Made by a program: the position numbers and the translations under genes. The notes beneath the pieces were generated by a model that worked only from the letters and a program-made list of their open reading frames with translations, was not told the origin of the DNA and made no database searches. This document shows positions 63,901 to 64,000 of a stretch of DNA of 64,000 nucleotides, piece after piece (positions within the stretch are counted from its first letter, which is position 1; each line of letters begins with the position of its first letter). Origin of the DNA: Anaerococcus murdochii (GTDB lineage Bacteria > Bacillota > Clostridia > Tissierellales > Peptoniphilaceae); assembly GCF_019957155.1 (NCBI RefSeq), contig NZ_JAIPME010000002.1, forward strand, positions 1-64,000, read 5' to 3'.

Positions 63901-64000
63901 CACAGCACCGATTTCTGTGATGGCGTCCCTGTATTTTAAAAGCCCTGTAGTTTCTATATCGAAGACCACAAAAGACCCATCTTCAAGATTTTTGAAATTT
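60922..64000 (-). CDS. polC: DNA polymerase III PolC-type (5' end outside window)
   Basis: Replicative polymerase of low-GC Gram-positives. The visible 1,025 codons include the 3'-5' exonuclease ('FVVFDIETTGL', 'HHRASDDARATA'), thumb and palm, zinc finger ('CPSCKHSEFF', 'CPECGTPMHKDG'), catalytic 'DIDLNFAGEYQ', and the C-terminal helix-hairpin-helix region, ending 'QMSLFDGLF'. The frame is open to the right edge, so the N-terminal part is missing from this window. Convergent with the ABC permease gene. Confidence 0.96.
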   Translation of the reverse strand, partial: NFKNLEDGSFVVFDIETTGLLKYRDAITEIGAVRVENGEITETYNQLINPERILPEKIVEITGITDAMLADKPKIDEVLPGFLDFCGDSLLVGQNTDFDVGFIRENAKRLGLKFDPIYLDTLPMARALFDDMGKFSLDKIARKLDIPAFNHHRASDDARATAQIFIKMYKMIMEEEGLDISKINSLNTVYPKAKHQTFSALAFAKDKTGLKNLYKLVSESRMNHIANGEARTPLSVLEKYREGLVLGAGGAEGMLFEYLLNERNDRDIKRVLDTFDFYQVEPVSMFLDKVESGKIDSLAQVKEINQKIIDFGEANNKLVAATGGVRYLEPGDYKLRNVLKKGSFFFYKENRPLYYLRTTDEMLKDFAYLGDSKAYELVIRNPKKIVATLEDIRPIPHGTFPPKIEGSEEMLRETCFKKAHEIYGDPLPKIVQDRLDRELHSIISNGYAVLYIIAQKLVKKSNEDGYLVGSRGSVGSSFAATMADITEVNPLSPHYVCPSCKHSEFFEEDLLGSGIDYPDKDCPECGTPMHKDGHNIPFEVFLGFEGDKEPDIDLNFAGEYQPTIHKYTEELFGEGKVFRAGTIGTIKDNTAFGYIKKYMEENNLDLTNAQIRKLQRGLSEVKRSTGQHPGGLIVVPNDIEVFDICPIQYPADDPASGNRTTHFPYRVMEETLLKLDLLGHDVPSVIRNLQDLTGTDPLKIKMDDQDVMKIFSSTEPLKIKHDFSNNDIGTLGIPEFGTNFVRGMLKDTYPKKFSEMARISGLSHGTNVWLNNAQDIIKSNTAGFNEIISTRDDIMNALIQEGLDKKKSFMIMEKVRKGKGLSEEEIEYMRENGVKDWYIDSCLKIAYLFPKAHAVAYCLMSYRIAYYKVYYPEAFYASYFSSKLGDFTYSTILSGLESVQMALNAYKEMFNISKRDQDLRTVFEVAEEMHAREIKIRKADIYESDATKFLIKDGEILPPLAAVDDVSEAMAKDIVAERAKGDFISIEDLTSRTSVNKNALKSLKDLGIIEGIQEENQMSLFDGLF

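Overview
The window joins two kinds of DNA. Positions 1 to about 28,350 are AT-rich accessory DNA made of mobile elements, almost all read from the minus strand. From about 28,398 to the right edge is ordinary core chromosome of a low-GC Gram-positive anaerobe. The core products and gene order (lysS-greA-dusB-coaX, hpt-tilS-divIC-rqcP, rimP-nusA-ylxR-infB-rbfA-nrnA-truB-ribF-rpsO-pnp, PolC) fit Peptoniphilaceae (Anaerococcus/Peptoniphilus type). This placement is inferred from protein character, not from a search.

Accessory region. A Tn1549-type integrative conjugative element (ICE) abuts the 3' end of lysS. Read leftward it carries a CD1845-like membrane protein, a RepA_N initiator with four 23-bp tandem repeats inside its gene, a DnaC-like loader, PcfB/DUF3801, a BRO antirepressor and a VirD4-type coupling protein (T4CP). 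The T4CP gene is cut at three places by three separate Tn4451/TnpX-type mobilizable elements, called here D (18990-24833), C (11068-18764) and B (left of 10640, running off the window). Every cut lies at a GG dinucleotide, and the T4CP reading frame is restored exactly if D and C are removed. Each element has a large serine recombinase at its right end. C and D contain a MobA/MobL relaxase. Elements B, C and D carry DUF3847 proteins and B and C a sigma-like regulator. In C and D the left end carries TTGACA and the right end a -10-like hexamer, and joining the ends as a circle would place them exactly 17 bp apart, directly upstream of the recombinase gene.

Cargo. B carries an iron-uptake set: an AraC regulator, a pair of ABC exporter-fold transporters and feoA/feoB/feoC, with feoB and feoC frameshifted. 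C carries a MATE efflux pump behind an attenuator-like leader, plus a GNAT acetyltransferase. D carries an XRE regulator with a membrane protein, and a lipoprotein. Cargo genes end at terminators that recur between elements.

Core region. The minus-strand housekeeping blocks cover tRNA charging (a LysRS with an extra C-terminal tRNA-binding domain), transcript cleavage, tRNA modification, CoA and purine metabolism, ribosome rescue, recombination (recA, with dinB convergent), phospholipid synthesis, chromosome translocation (ftsK), RNA decay, ribosome maturation and translation initiation. The rimP-nusA-infB operon has a strong promoter followed at once by a terminator-like hairpin. A plus-strand block lies between rimP and polC, genes often adjacent in Firmicutes. 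It holds cstA, a CC-motif protein with a MoxR ATPase and a VWA protein, and an ABC/FtsX-type exporter.
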